Origin: Prillingera fragicola
Lineage: Eukaryota > Basidiomycota > Tremellomycetes > Trichosporonales > Trichosporonaceae
Reading direction: 5' to 3'
Assembly: GCA_002335605.1 (NCBI GenBank)
Contig: BEDY01000003.1
Span: 930,001 to 994,000 of the forward strand
DNA: 64,000 bases
Within the stretch, counting starts at the first letter, position 1; the number at the start of each line of letters is the position of its first letter. A program made the translations under genes and the position numbers. Positions 1-11,959 of this stretch are shown here, one piece after another. Under the pieces are notes generated by a model. It saw only the letters and a program-made list of their open reading frames with translations. It made no database searches and was not told the DNA's origin.

Positions 1-215
1 CATCCCCTCCCCCTCTCGTGTCGGCTTGCCAACAACAACCTCTTCCTTGTGGATTCTCGCTCTCTGTTGTTCACCTACCCCGACCTTTTGTCATTCCTTC
101 AAGCCCACGCCCGTTAACAACCGCCCTCTCTCATTCACTTACCCCTCTCTTATCCCTCCATTCATCCTGCACAATCTCTAGGCTCCACATTACTCGCTCA
201 ATCCACTCCACTCAC

Positions 216-225
216 CGACGCGTCG
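216..225. promoter_or_regulatory. CGACGCGTCG palindrome with MluI-box (MCB) core
   Basis: A perfect 10-base palindrome containing ACGCGT lies 16 bases before the first start codon, within a pyrimidine-rich leader. ACGCGT is the binding core of fungal MBF (Mbp1/Swi6), which drives G1/S genes. The same 10-mer recurs at 11949-11958 and 23419-23428. Its position so close to the ATG means it may lie inside the transcript, so a regulatory role is only a possibility. Confidence 0.35.
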
Positions 226-241
226 TGCATTAGACGACGCA

Positions 242-3200
242 ATGTCGGTCTCCGTTGATGGCGAATTCAAGAGGGCTCAAAAGCTCACTTCTGCAAAGAA
301 GAAGGTAGGCACACCACCCGATAGAGCCAGGGAGGCACAATGCTGACCACCCGCAGCTCAAGCAGTTCCGTGCATCGCGCTCCGGAGGAGTGACCTCGCC
401 CGAGTCGACTACTTCGAGGTCCTCGTCAACGTCTTCCTCCCACTATGACACCAATGCCGCCACTACCATGCCCCGCCGCTTACCAAGCTACGCCAAGAAC
501 GTGCTGGCCGAGTGCGACGACACGGACACGGAGGGAACAATCAAACTCGATGGCCCTCCGACACCTACAAGGGCGCATCGGCGCACGGGCAGCCGAGCTC
601 ACAGCCACCAGCGTAACAACTCTTCATTCTCCTGGCCACGCCAGCCGTTACAAAGCGCTCACAGTCGGCCAACAGTAAAGGGAATATTCGACCTCCCTTC
701 GCTGGATCACTACAATGAGGAGGAGGATCGCACCGAGGCAGAGACTTTGCCATCGGACAGCGATCACACTGACCGCGACCCCCGAGAAATGGTGACAACA
801 CCTGCCACTCCACCAGGCGAGGACTCGCATCTTGGTGGACGGGACGAGTCCGTGGCGATCGCTCGCTTGAGTTCCTTTAGCTTTGGAGCAAAACCCAGCG
901 GGTCGGCGCTCCGCGAGCCTATCCAGATCGCCTCGCCCTCACGGCCATCTGCATCACGGAATCGCATGTCGGGCATTCGCTTGTCCAACGCTTCACCCAT
1001 TCCCTTTGACTTTGGCGGCAACGATAGCCTGTCACTGCCCCGACCCGCATCGACAGCCAACTCGCCACAGCGCAAGGTTCGTCACTCGCACAACCGATCA
1101 GAGTCCATTTCCCTCCCCAATCTCAAGCTCGGCCGCCCCGCATCCCTTGGCCTTCCCTCTCCCGGCTTTCCATCCACCCCATCATCCCCTGTCGAGACCG
1201 CTGCCGCACGATCACGACCAACAAGTTCCAACCGACTCAAGTTTGAGCCCAGTCTCAAGGAAAAGGAGGAGTCCCGTCGGCGAGCACTCGAGAAGCTCAC
1301 AGGCGTGCCGACACCAGTCGAGGAGCCTAAAAGCCAGGAGATTATGCTCCCCGCGTTCGATGACGACGACGACATGTCTACTTCATCGTCTCGCCCCCCA
1401 TCTGGAGTCAACTCATCCACCGCCTCGTCGAGCCGGCCATCCTCTCTCATCGTCACCGCGTCTTCCTCGGGATCGGGCTCCAGTACGTCCGCCTGGCCCA
1501 TGTTTGAAGAGTCGGACCGATGGAGTGGCAGCTTCTCGCAACGCTTCGAACCCGCCAAGGAAGAACCGCTGGGCTTCGGGTTCGACCTGTCGGCCGCGAA
1601 CAAGACGTCATCGGTGCTTCTAAACTGCAGTCTGGGTGTCTTGACCGAGGAGGACGAGACCGAGTCTGACGAGATTGAGGACACCGAGGCCGCGCGATCA
1701 ATTACTTCGCCTGTTACGGATACCGACTACCAGACCGACGTCGAGACTGCGCCTGCCGGACCCACACCGTCGCGATTGAGGGAGCTTCACCTTCTTTCGT
1801 CCGTGTCGTCACAGGGGTCCAACCGAAGGGCTTCAAACCCCGAGGTGCTCCAGACCTTTGCCCGCGCGCAGAGCCGCGAGACGCCGACCAAGAGCTACAA
1901 CAACCTCGTGCGCGGTGGCCGTCCTCGTGGCATTGACTCGGCTTCTTTCACTCCGAGTCCCGTCAAAGGCACTCGCCCAAAGAGCCTAATCCTCCGTGGT
2001 GTCTCGCGCAGCTCGATCTCGTACCGCAAGGACGACAGCGGCGGCAGTGCGTCATCTCGCGACTACAGCTCTTCACGGGGACAGTCCCCGCCTCCTCCGT
2101 CTGATGTCACGTCGCCGACCACCACCTCACCATTGGCCGACTTTCACACCCTTGCCCGTGGTTCAAACCGCCAGTGTCCGCGTCCTCGTAGCATGATCGG
2201 GATAAGTGGTGCTTCAGGCCGTGTCCTGGGCGAGGTCGACGAGACGGACGAGGAGGGACCTACGTACGACGACAGCATGTCCGTTGGCGCCAGTGAGGCC
2301 TCCCGCGACAGCTATGATGACGCTACGTGGCGCCCTACTGCCCGCCGCGACAGCCGTGACAGGATCGACGCCGAGATGGAGCGCGACGCTCTTAAGGAGG
2401 ATGTGGAGCTGTGGCGCAAGCGTTGCCGTGGACTCGAGGACCGCCTCGAGACGGAGCGCAGGGAGACGATTACGTTGCGCGAGCGTGTTCGCAAGCTCGG
2501 TGACCGCCTTTTGACCGTTTCGGCTACCCACAGCCTGCCTTCGCCTACCGTCGAGGCGGCCGACCCGACGCAGTCTCGCTTGATTGCCGAGATGCGGGAC
2601 CAGCTCTTCAGTCTCACTGCGGCTCTTGAGCGTGAACGCAAGGAGAAGCAGGAGGCGATCAGCCACGCTGCAGAGCTCCAGGCAGCCATCGACTTGGCCA
2701 CAACTACTCCCCACGTCTCGCCCCTCTCGCTGCCCGAGACGCCCAAGTCGCGTCCTCGCGTGTCGTCGCTCATGGGCATTCCCCCGCACGCCATGACCCC
2801 TCCTGCAGCTAGGTATGCTGATGCGGACACGGCCGACACGAGCGAGGACGAGAGCTACATGGAGTCTGCGCAGCCCCGTCATGACCCGGACGACCCCAAC
2901 CTTTTCCGCATGAAGGGCTTTGCCTTCCCCAACGGCCCAGTCAATGGCGAGAAGTCTAGTCGCGAGTCCAAGCGCGAGTCGTTCTTCGGCCTCTCGCGCG
3001 CTCGTGTAGTGCGTGCTGCCCCCAGCGAGTCTGGCCCGTCTCTTGGATGGGCCCAGTCACCCGTGGATGACCGGTTTGATCTTCCGCCGTTTGTCGTCGA
3101 CGACAACAACAAGGCGTACGTTACGCCTGTCTCACCTCGTCGCTCGACGTTCCAGACCGCCCGCGCTGCGCCCCCTGCCACTCGCACCACCCAGCGCCAT

Positions 3201-3473
3201 TCACCCTCGCAGCAGCCAACTCCGCAGGCCACCCCAGAGCGCCAGACGACCGGCTTTGGCCTGTCCTTTCTCACTGGCTACCTCTCGCTGCCCCGCGCAA
3301 CTCCGCCCGTCAACATCCCGCGCATCGCCATCACGCCCTCGAGCGTGTCGCCGAGCAAGTCGCGCGTGCCCCTTCCGGAAAGCCTCGAGTATCGCCCTCC
3401 ATCCACGCCCCTGTGCGACCTCGACTTCCGCCACTCGTGCAAGCGCTGCACGGGTGAGATAATCGAGCTCTGA
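242..3473 (+). CDS. Large disordered coiled-coil protein, possibly Golgi-associated
   Basis: The model has two exons, 242-304 and 357-3473, giving 1059 residues. The first ATG was chosen because its 21-codon exon splices in phase (donor GTAGGC, acceptor CCGCAG) onto the long frame. The join reads AKKKLKQFRA, which resembles the lysine-rich N-terminal motif of GM130/Bug1-type golgins; this link is inferred from one short motif. Most of the protein is Ser/Pro/Thr/Arg-rich and low in complexity. A predicted coiled coil spans about residues 690-800 in two segments with charged heptads. The extreme C-terminus carries three cysteines close together (LCDLDF, SCKRC). I recognise no catalytic domain. 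Its 3' end converges on MZM1 with about 230 bases between stops. Confidence 0.8.
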
Positions 3474-3702
3474 TTGAGCTTGATAATAATTTACACTAGA
3501 ATTCAGGACAATCTTTGGGGCATCATTGTCGATTGTAACGTGGTATATAGTCCTGTAAGATATGCCATGGTTGTCGTAGCCGCCACTTGGGTTAAACTGA
3601 TGAGAGTAACTGTGGCCAAAACGCTCAGCGCCATGCCACGAGTGTCGGGTCCTGATATGAGTGCATGAATATGAGAGGGGCTACAATGCTGCGTCGACAG
3701 TG

Positions 3703-4193
3703 CTACTCGCCGCACTTCTTGGTCTTTCCGCGATTAGGAAAGGGGGTCGTAGGAAGCTTGGGCGGTGACCTGATGGTCTCGTTGCTCCCCAGCTCAGTGT
3801 CCTCGGTGACGCGGAGTTCTGCCCTGCGTCAGCACACTGCAGCACGCGCCATGCGCGACGCAAAGACTCACTGTATCGACCCGTCTGCTCGTCCTGGGTG
3901 CCCTGCACGACGTTTCGGCGCAAAAACAGGGCAACCTCCTTCCACTCCTCTACGCGCTTGGCCAGCTCCTCGGCAGAAGTAGGATCCACGGGCTTGTCGT
4001 CGCCCGTGCCCGCCTTCAACTTTGCCGGCTTGGCGTTGGGCGCGGCGAGCGTCGGCGAGAGGAATGTCGTGCGGAGGACGTCGAGGAGCTGGACATGCCT
4101 GTCTGGGTCGCCTTGGAAGGTGATGCGGGCGGAGCGGAGGACGTCGCGATACGCTGAGCGCGCGGCGGGCGCGATGGCGGCGGGGATGGGCAT
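3703..4193 (-). CDS. MZM1: Mitochondrial complex III assembly factor, LYR-motif protein Mzm1/LYRM7
   Basis: Two exons (4193-3872 and 3818-3703 on the minus strand) give 145 residues. The N-terminal half has the LYR-family signature SAYRDVLRSARITFQGD and, further on, WKEVALFLRRNVVQG. Splicing with acceptor GGGCAG restores the family C-terminus, KLRVTEDTELGSNETIR. Mzm1 is a matrix chaperone that stabilises the Rieske Fe-S protein before its insertion into the bc1 complex. An in-frame ATG at 4265 would add 24 residues. I prefer 4193 because family members begin just before the LYR helix, but the longer form is not excluded. The gene is divergent from the EAF gene with about 285 bases between starts. 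Confidence 0.88.
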
Positions 4194-4477
4194 TGGGGTT
4201 TGTTGTGATGGGAGGGAGGTGGAAAAGTCGGTTTGGAGGTGCGTCTGGAAAGTCGGATCGCCCAAACCGAGAGGTATGACCGAGGGCGCAGGCGGTTAGT
4301 GCGGAGGCATTTCCCGCTTTGACATTGTCGCGTTTGGTTCCGAGACAGCCACGTGCGATGTCGCGTGGTAACCCTGACGCCGCAGAGCGAGCCGGACTTG
4401 CCGGTCGGGTAGTGGGCTGGCTTAGGGGAGACCTGCCTTCGCCCCCCATCTCTCTCTCATCTGTACTCGTCAACACC

Positions 4478-5736
4478 ATGGCTAGCGGAGACCCCCTCGC
4501 AGCTCTGCAGAGCGGCACATTTGCGCTCGAGATAGGACCAACAGCTGCCGTCTCCCTTGGCTCTTCAAAGCGACGCTCAGATGGGGACGTCGTCGCACTG
4601 CGATGTGAGTTTGGCATCCATTGTCCCTGCGATAGTGGTAGTGACGGGGGAGTGATGAACTGCGCGCCGCCCTCTGGTCGCGAGCGAGTTCATATCACTA
4701 TCAGACTTCTGAGCTGCGCTGACCACGACATAGACACATTCAAGCCCACGAGCATCACTCCCCAGACTGCGGGGTCGCTGGAGCCAAGTGGGAGCGGCCG
4801 GATTCTTGCCTTTGACGCACCAGTGAGTGGCCTGCAACCCTTGCAGAGCACTGATGAAACAGGGAGGGTCTCAAGTCTTTGACGTGCGCGAGGAGGCAAG
4901 CAAGACACGCGAATGTGTGATCGTGTGGAACGAGGCCAAGCAGGTGAGCGAGGTGCCAGTGTATGGGAACAGGAGTGAATGCTGACTCCGTATCTCCGTT
5001 CCCTGACACGACTCTACCGATTACAGTCTTTTGTGCTCCATGCGCTGCCAGCAACATATGTTCTTACGCAGAATCGCACACTCAGTGCATCCCGCACAGC
5101 GGGCGGCGCGGCAGCCGAGTCTGAAGAAGAGGAGCCAGAGCGACCGCTGAGCAATAAAAGGGGCAAGAAGAAGGCTGCTCCGGCAGTAGCCGAAGAGGCC
5201 CCACCCGCACCCCGTGGCCGTGCGTCGGTGGCTTCAAAGAACATTGCACGCAAGCAGCTGCCCGCAGGCGTGGCAGCTGTTACACCGAGCACGTCCCCGG
5301 CCAAGGCCAAGAAGAAGGCCGCGCCAAAGACAAAAGCTAAAGCCGCGCCAAAGGCTGCTGCGAAAAAGAAGGGTGCCGCCGCCGCAGCCAAGGCTGCCGC
5401 AGCACAGCCCGCGTCCAAGATCAAGTCGGTGGAGATTATTGAAGACTCGGACGACGAGCCCGACCCCACCAGCGCAGTCGACGACGACATGGACGAGTTT
5501 GCCGATATGCTTGGTGCTGCAGTGGAGCAAGCCGGGTCCAACGAGTATGGAGGCGACGCGTACGATGACGAGGACGACGAAGATGACGTGGAGGAGGACG
5601 AGGACGACGAGCTCGGCGGTGCACACTTTGCCGGCCATCAGCGTGAGTCCTTGTGTTATCAGTAGGTAGTGGCACAGAGCTGACGACAGCAGCCTCCTCA
5701 TCGCGCGCAGCAGACGGAGATGTCGAGTGGATCTAA
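4478..5736 (+). CDS. EAF (ELL-associated factor) family transcription elongation factor
   Basis: Five exons (4478-4604, 4734-4822, 4863-4943, 5027-5642, 5693-5736) give 318 residues. The spliced N-terminal 115 residues read YTFKPTSITPQTAG, then GGSQVFDVREEASK, CVIVWNEAKQSFVLHALP and TYVLTQNR. This matches the EAF N-terminal domain, which binds ELL and stimulates RNA polymerase II elongation in the nucleus. The rest is an Ala/Lys-rich basic stretch (about residues 165-240) followed by a highly acidic tail with runs of Asp/Glu and a final DVEWI. The last intron ends in GACAGCAG, so either of two acceptors three bases apart could be used, adding or omitting one alanine. The start has a good context (CAACACCATGG). 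Confidence 0.85.
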
Positions 5737-6191
5737 TTGCTGTCGTCTAATATGCTCATTATAATCTGTATTGCCTGTACTAGTTTGTTTCTTGCATCAA
5801 CCACAATGCATGTGTAGCACCTGCTCGTCGTCGCTCTATCTCGATCCATGCCAGCACCAGGGGAAGGACGGCGGTGGAGGCTTGGCGGGAGTATTTCCCA
5901 CGCCAGCGGCTTGCGCCACCCGCCGTTGTCGTTGACCCTTTGACCAGTCGGCCCACACTCGACATCATCCCACTCCACCTTTCCCCTCTCCTCCTTGTCA
6001 CCGCAAACAGCAACACATTTCTAGCGCTCATCGTCGCGCTCACACCACGCATTGCCAGTGCTAGCAGCCAAAGAGCAAAATCCCACTTCGGAAAACAGAT
6101 CAAACGACTGAACCCAACACCCCGAGTCTCCCCCACCCTTTACCGAGACCGTTTTACAGTCTTCCATCTGATCCCCATCGGGTCGATCACC
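5737..6191. other. Intergenic region between EAF gene and RING E3 gene
   Basis: This stretch holds the 3' end of the EAF gene and the promoter/leader of the next gene on the same strand. The second half is rich in C and T, as is common upstream of starts in this window. I see no ORF with coding character, no RNA gene and no clear TATA box. Confidence 0.6.
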
Positions 6192-8562
6192 ATGTCTATT
6201 GGACAATTCCACGCCGGTGGATAGTGAGTATACATCGAGGAGAGGCAAAGACCACCGAGTTTGGCGGCCCAACGCGGGGCCACAGGCCCCCAGGCTCTCT
6301 GGGGCCGCCCACTCGCCACTCCTCGCTCACGACAGTAGAGCACCTTTGCTAACAAATCAGTGACGGCGGCTTTGGCCGTGTGCGTACGCGCTCCATATCC
6401 CTTTTCTCTCCCCCTTCGCGCGTCCCCGGAATGGGCATGGGTGCCATGGGACTATATTACCCAGCAGTCCAGCAGACGCTCGTTGTGGATGGAGCTCTCC
6501 CTGGTGGTCCCAACGCCCCACAGGAGCCTAAAACTCGTCGCCGTGAGACCATCTTTGGGCCTGACGTTGGCGATGACGACCAGCCGGGGTGGGCGGCACC
6601 AGAAGATGGAAACAAGGTGTCGGTTGACGTGGTCAAGCGCTGGGTGGAGCGCGCCAAGGCCGAGGAGGTACGTGAGAGTGCGGCGCAGCGTCAGTCGTCT
6701 TTGTTATATAAGGGGCGTCGAGACGCCGTACAAAGGCTGTACAGCTCCCACAGCTGTGTGCACAGCTGACTCGACCGCAGGGGTTACACGCTACGACCAC
6801 ACTGCAGGCACTGGTCAACCTCAAGCGTCCGACGCTGCTTCTCCAGCCCCTTGAGCAGAATGGCCCCATCGCCGAGGCCGACGTCACTTCCGTTCACGAT
6901 GCGCCGGCGGCACCTCATCACATTCTCAAGTTTAGCTACGACGCCATGACTCCGCTCGTGCAAGTGACGCTGTCCATCCACCCTGAGCCTGTGCTAGGCT
7001 CGGCCGAGAGCCTCGTTCCGGAGCCTCGAGTTCTGTACACTGGTACTCACCCCGGTGGCTTTAACCAGTCGTTTACTCTGTCGAGAGAGGCGGCACTTGA
7101 CCTCACCCCGGCGATTGCGCCAATTCCGCCTCCCGCGCCCGTGGAAGAGGACGACAAGAGCCTCAAGCCCGGAGAGGCTGCGCACAGCGACGAGTCTCCG
7201 CGTTCGTCGACTGACCGTGCCCAGCAGAACGGAAGCACCCTCGAGGACATTCCCGAGCTGCCTAACGCAACTGTGCACCCCGAGGAACGCCCACAGGGTC
7301 GTCGCTTTGGCCTCTTCCCTCGCCGCCACCGCGAGCCCGATGTCGAGGAAGGCCCCAACGCCATAGAGATGACCCAGAGCAACGTGAGCGGCATCACCAA
7401 TGGTGCTCCCGCCGAGGAGGAGGCACCAAAGGAGGAGACTCCCAAGGAGCCTGAGCATGGCATGCGCTTGCTTATCCGTCTGGAGGCGGTCGGACCGGAG
7501 GCTCAAGCACTCCGCAGGCGTAATGCCCAGCTCACGCACATGCTTATCAGCGGCACATGGGTTCCCGATGCCGGCTCCACTGCCCACTCTGGTACCGGCA
7601 AACGTGTTTGGGTTGTCAAGGTCGTGCGTCGCGAGGCTGTTATTGGTGCCCACTCGTTCCTGCTCAAGGAGATTTACGGCCTGAGCTCGAGTGCTGCCAC
7701 TGACACGGCCTACCCGCCTGCCGCAAACGACCCGTACGCGAGCACACCCAACGAGTGCATTGTCTGTCTTACGAGCCCCCGAGATGTCGTGCTCCTGCCA
7801 TGCCGCCATCTTGTCGTGTGCCGTGACTGCGCCGTGGGCATGGTCGAGTTTGGCGCTGGTGGACGTGTAGCACGCCGCGAGGATGAGGGCGCCGAGGCCG
7901 CAGCGCCTGAGGCAACCGAAGCCCCTGGTGGGCTAGGTGGGCTTGGCGTCGGCGCCGACATGCCCCCGATCCCTGCTCCTGCTCCGCCCCGCCCTGCTCG
8001 CCGGAAGAAGAAGGCCAAGGGATGGTACTGCCCCGTGTGCCGTCAGCCGTACACTTCGCTGCTCCGTCTGGCCCTCCCACCTTCCAAGGTGCCCGGCTCA
8101 CCCGAGCTTTCCGCAGCAACCCCGGCCCGCGCCGCCTCGATCCGCTCCGTCCGCACGACTCGCAGCACACGCACGAATGGCGAGCCCACACTCCCCAGCG
8201 GCGCCGAGGCGATGCTCGCTGGCCTAGCCCCAGCACACGTCCATGCCCACAATCACGAGGAGGAGGGCGTGTTCGAGAGCGACGAGGAGGAGGAAGAGGA
8301 CGAGTCGACTCGTCGCGAGCGCGAGCAGGCCGAGGCCAACGCTCTCGAGGCCCAGAAGCCTCAGTTTGTCGTCGCCGAGTCGCAAGGCGACCTCCCCGTT
8401 GTCGAAGACGGCTTTGAGCGGATCTCACTCACCGACGCCCCTACCACGCCAGCGCAGGCGCACACGGCCGCCGAACCGGCTCCGCTGAGTCCTGCGCAGG
8501 TCCCTAGTTCGCCCACGGCTGCCGGCGCCCCGGTCATGGCCTTGCCGGCTGACAAGGCGTAG
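6192..8562 (+). CDS. MGRN1/RNF157-like RING E3 ubiquitin ligase with split RING
   Basis: Three exons (6192-6223, 6361-6667, 6781-8562) give 706 residues. The start is a 10-codon exon, MSIGQFHAGGY, joined in phase. Residues about 340-425 (KFSYDAMTPLVQVTLSIH, later GKRVWVVKVVRREAVIGAHSFLLKEIYGL in separate parts) correspond to the region preceding the RING in mahogunin-type ligases. The C3HC4 RING starts ECIVCLTSPRDVVLLPCRH, continues VCRDC, and ends CPVCRQPYTSLLRL. The two halves (about residues 438-463 and 530-542) are separated by 66 residues that are rich in Ala, Gly, Pro and basic residues, whereas mahogunin has only about ten. The C-terminal 150 residues are acidic and disordered. It probably transfers ubiquitin in the cytosol; substrates are unknown. 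Confidence 0.85.
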
Positions 8563-9464
8563 CGCGCCTTGTCCTTTCTTGTTTCCACATCTTGTACTTT
8601 GCTCCGTGTCCGTAGTTTCCTTTGCCCTTCTCTGCGTAATAGTGTCTTTTGGGGTCGACGAGAGTGAGTTGTACGTGTAGTGCGTTGGTGCTTGAGCGCG
8701 CTATCACGCTTTGTGATGCAATTGTGTCTGGACTGTGCTGTACGAGCAGTGGAGTCTGGATGTGTCAGTGACTTACGTTGAGGACTGTGTGACTGGCGCC
8801 CGACGCTGCATGTGCGCCCCGGTCGCTTCGACGGGAGATCCGAGACTGCCAAGTGGTGATTCAAGATGCTATTGTCCACTCTGCACTATGCATGCTCGTG
8901 ATGACTGAGGGTGCACCGCATCCATCCGATGAAGTCATGGCCACGTTTGCCACACTAAAGCCGATTAGGAGGATTAGAAAACGGCTTGAACAGGTTGAAC
9001 GGGATTGTAATCGAATTAACAACCGGCACATTGCTCGGCCACCCGCCGACCCGGCCGAATGACCCGGTCAACGACGACGACGATCGCAGACGTCGCCACC
9101 GCAGCAATCACCTCACCTTTCTCTCAAGCGTGCATATCACTGTATCCTTTTCATCTCAAATACCCAACACCTTCAGCGCACTGTATCCCCCATTACTGCT
9201 ACACGACTGTGCACAGCCACGCCATAGCCTCTGCACTGTAACACGCAGGCACACTTTCAAACCCACATCTTTGGGAGGCCCTGGAGATCTACGACTTTTT
9301 CAAAACACGCCGCCTGCCGGTCGTCCGATCTCAACGCACCTTGGGATCGCACCTCTGTGTCCTGTCAACCCCATCAAGGCCGTAGCCTTGTAGTTGACGC
9401 TCACTTGACTCGTCACGGCATTCGCCCACCCCTCACGCACCGCTCGTGACACGCTGTCGCCACC
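8563..9464. other. Intergenic region, 902 bases, no gene seen
   Basis: This holds the 3' region of the RING gene and the upstream region of the next membrane protein gene. Short ORFs on both strands lack coding character and splice context. No tRNA, snoRNA or TATA element is convincing. Confidence 0.55.
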
Positions 9465-10490
9465 ATGTCGTCCACAACCCCCGCCGTAGCGTCAACGAAC
9501 ACGGACCCGCGGTACTACAGCTACGGCCAGGCCACGACCAGCAGCACCTGGACCCGCCCGTCGCACAGCGGCTTCCCACCAGCGTACCAAGGCAACAAGT
9601 CTATCGTCGTGACGTACCAGTTTGTCATTGTGGCCGTAATCGTGTGCAGCTTGTTCGCCATGGGCGTGCTGTGGGTCATGTACCGCCGCCGGAGGAACTT
9701 GGTCGTAATGGAGCAAATGGCCGGCCTGACGGGTACGCGCATGTATGTCCAGGACGGCATGGTGGTCATGGAGCACCCTGCGCCGGGTCCGTGGGGGAAC
9801 GGCGCGCCTGGGGGACGGACCGGGCCAGTGGTGGTGGGTAAAGTGCCCGAGGTGTGGGATAGCTGTGTTGGGCCGCCGGAGAAGGGGAGTGAGAGGGGGA
9901 GGGATGAGAAGAGTCGACTCGCTTGGGAGAATGCGACGCCGGCAGACGAGGTGTCGGCGTGGAATGTGAGTGTCGCCTCCATGACATGACCATGGTCCTG
10001 TTGGCCAACGCGATGGACATGGCTAACGCCGCAGCCTCTCGCCATCGCCCTCCCAGCGCGTGAAACCAGCACAGCCTCACCTCCTTCCACACCCGCGCCA
10101 CAAGGCAACCCGCACGTCGACGTCTCGGTCCTCATCGCCATGCCCTCCCAGCACCTCCCCACGCCGCTACCCAACGCCTACCCCGTGCTGGACATGAGTG
10201 GCGTGCCGCGAAACGACGACGAGGACGACTTGGAACTCCCCGTCGTCTCGCTTGCGACGACGAGGATTGATGTGGCAACAGCACAGGGCGTGCATGGAGA
10301 AGTCGGCGAGGACGGCAGCGACGAGGGATGGGCGCCGCTCGACTCGCTGCGCGCGCCTGTACCAGTGCCTCCGGCGCCGCGGGCGCCGCATAGGGGTCAG
10401 AGGGGAAACAGGGGTGTGGAGAGGGTGCGTGTTGATGGGTTTAGGGAGTTTAGGGGACGGTGGATGAATGATCCGTCGGCCAGGATGTAG
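9465..10490 (+). CDS. Single-pass membrane protein of unknown function
   Basis: Two exons (9465-9965, 10035-10490) give 318 residues. The N-terminal about 45 residues are Ser/Thr/Tyr/Pro-rich and could be O-glycosylated outside the cell. A single hydrophobic helix spans about residues 50-72 (TYQFVIVAVIVCSLFAMGVLW) and is followed by YRRRRN, which by the positive-inside rule places the long C-terminal part in the cytosol. There is no cleavable signal peptide, so it would insert as a signal-anchor protein with its N-terminus out. The cytosolic part is Gly/Pro-rich with acidic patches (DDEDDLEL). I do not recognise the family; many fungi have such short single-pass proteins. Its 3' end converges on NSE2. 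Confidence 0.75.
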
Positions 10491-10630
10491 GTTGTGTTAT
10501 AGACTGTAGCGGTTGCCATAGACTCGTCGTTTTACATACATATGTACAGTGCTGTATCAGGATCAGGCAGATTGCAACCACACTTCGAGTGCTGACATGG
10601 AAGCTCCCAGTAAAGGAAACTCGCTGCTGG

Positions 10631-11835
10631 TTAGAGGACCATGGAGTCGTCGTTCTCCTCCTCCTCGGCCCGCCTCGCTGCCTGCCTGGCCGAAGCCTTG
10701 TCCGCCCGCTGCTGCATCTCGGGATCGCGCTGTACGTCAGCCTCCTTGCACTACACGCGCAGCCCAAAGCCAACTTACCTCAATCATCTCCTTTGTAAGC
10801 TTGGCCGAACATCCAAACATTGGGCAAGAAGCGCCTCCACGCCGGCCAGCAGCGCCCTGGCGGATATAGTCCATGATTGCCGCGTGGGAGTAGTGGTGCC
10901 CACACGCTTTACTCCTGGACGCGTCGACATACGTCTGCATTGTGATCGGGCACCTGTACGTTTGCGTCTGGCCACCCACTTCGGGCTCGTCATCCGACTC
11001 GTCGCCGTCGCCGCCTTGCAGCCAGCGGGACATTGGTGGGCAGGCTTCGTCTTCGTGGTTGATTTCCTGGGACATTAGTACGAGAAGACAAAGGAGGCTT
11101 GAGGATGCTTACCCAGATTGCCTCGCGGAAGGCCCGGAAGGTGGTGTTGTCCTTGACTGTGGAGTGAGCGTAACTCTCTACGAACACCACGTACACTTTG
11201 TACGCTCCGACTTTTCGTTGTACTCCTTGAGCATTTCCTTGCGCGTCTTGATGTACCGGTCCTCAAAGTCCTCCTGAATAGTCAGCCAGAAATGCCACAG
11301 ACGAATACGCACCAGCCCAGCGTCACCGGCGCTGCGGACCATGCCAATGACAGTGTCAATTGCCTCGACGGAGAGTGTCAACTCATCAACACATTGGAGG
11401 CTGTGCAAGAGAGCAATCTGAACTTTTTCGAGCAGCTGTAAGGTCATTCATTGGCCCACGACATTACTCAGTCATCAATCACACACCTCGTCGTCCGGTG
11501 AACACGACTCCAGGGCGACTGCAGTCTCCGTGAATGGCTGTAGCCGGTTGAGCAGCTTGCTGGACTGCGTTTGCAGCGCTGACTTGGCGGAGCGGAGCTG
11601 AGATATCGTCAGCACGTTTCTGACACAGTTGGCATACCCTTTCCAAGCCGACACGCGCTGGCACGGGCTGGTCGACAAAGTTCCGCTTGGTCCAGTTGTT
11701 CGGGTTGTTGATGCTCTGGTCTTCCTCGTCGGGCACGGGTTTCTGCTCTGGCTCTGGGGAGGGCTCTTCCGAATCCGCAATCCTAGGACGCCTTGAGCGC
11801 GATGACGACGCGACTGCGTTTGCAGAGTTGACCAT
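10631..11835 (-). CDS. NSE2: SMC5/6 complex SUMO E3 ligase Nse2/Mms21
   Basis: Seven exons on the minus strand (11835-11638, 11597-11487, 11435-11313, 11273-11195, 11156-11113, 11066-10779, 10729-10631) give 313 residues. The C-terminal part is an SP-RING: YRCPITMQTYVDASRSKACGHH, then YSHAAIMDYI, and CPMFGCSAKLTKEMIE (about residues 220-280). The zinc ligands C, H, C and C are all present. The N-terminal two thirds is helical, as expected for the arm that docks on Smc5. The enzyme sumoylates DNA-repair and cohesin-related targets in the nucleus. The fourth intron donor was set at GTACGT because that keeps KFKDNTTFRAFREAIW in frame. The last acceptor may lie 15 bases earlier, also in frame. 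It shares a 252-base promoter with RFA1. Confidence 0.92.
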
Positions 11836-11917
11836 TTTGACGCATGTACTGTGAGAAGATGAGAACAGCAACCGATGCACTACGAGGTAGTAGCAGGACA
11901 ATGTTGTTGCAGTGTCA

Positions 11918-11959
11918 CGTGGTCAGGAGCTTGTCACGTGACTACGCGACGCGTCGCGC
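11918..11959. promoter_or_regulatory. Shared NSE2/RFA1 promoter: two CACGTG boxes and a MluI-box palindrome
   Basis: Between the divergent starts of NSE2 (11835) and RFA1 (12088) lie CACGTG at 11918-11923 and 11937-11942, and a perfect 12-base palindrome GCGACGCGTCGC at 11948-11959. The palindrome contains ACGCGT, the MBF-binding MluI cell-cycle box known upstream of replication genes in yeasts. CACGTG is a bHLH site. Both genes act in replication or repair, so a common S-phase control is plausible but inferred. Confidence 0.6.

Noticed and set aside
1082..1684. A 200-codon minus-strand ORF, Ser/Arg-rich, inside the first gene
   Set aside because: It is antisense to a Ser/Glu/Asp-rich region whose complement naturally encodes Ser/Arg. 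No start context or splice structure supports it.
4194..4265. A 24-residue N-terminal extension of MZM1 as a mitochondrial presequence
   Set aside because: It is in frame but contains acidic residues and few basic ones, unlike a presequence, and family members start close to the LYR helix. It remains possible but less likely.
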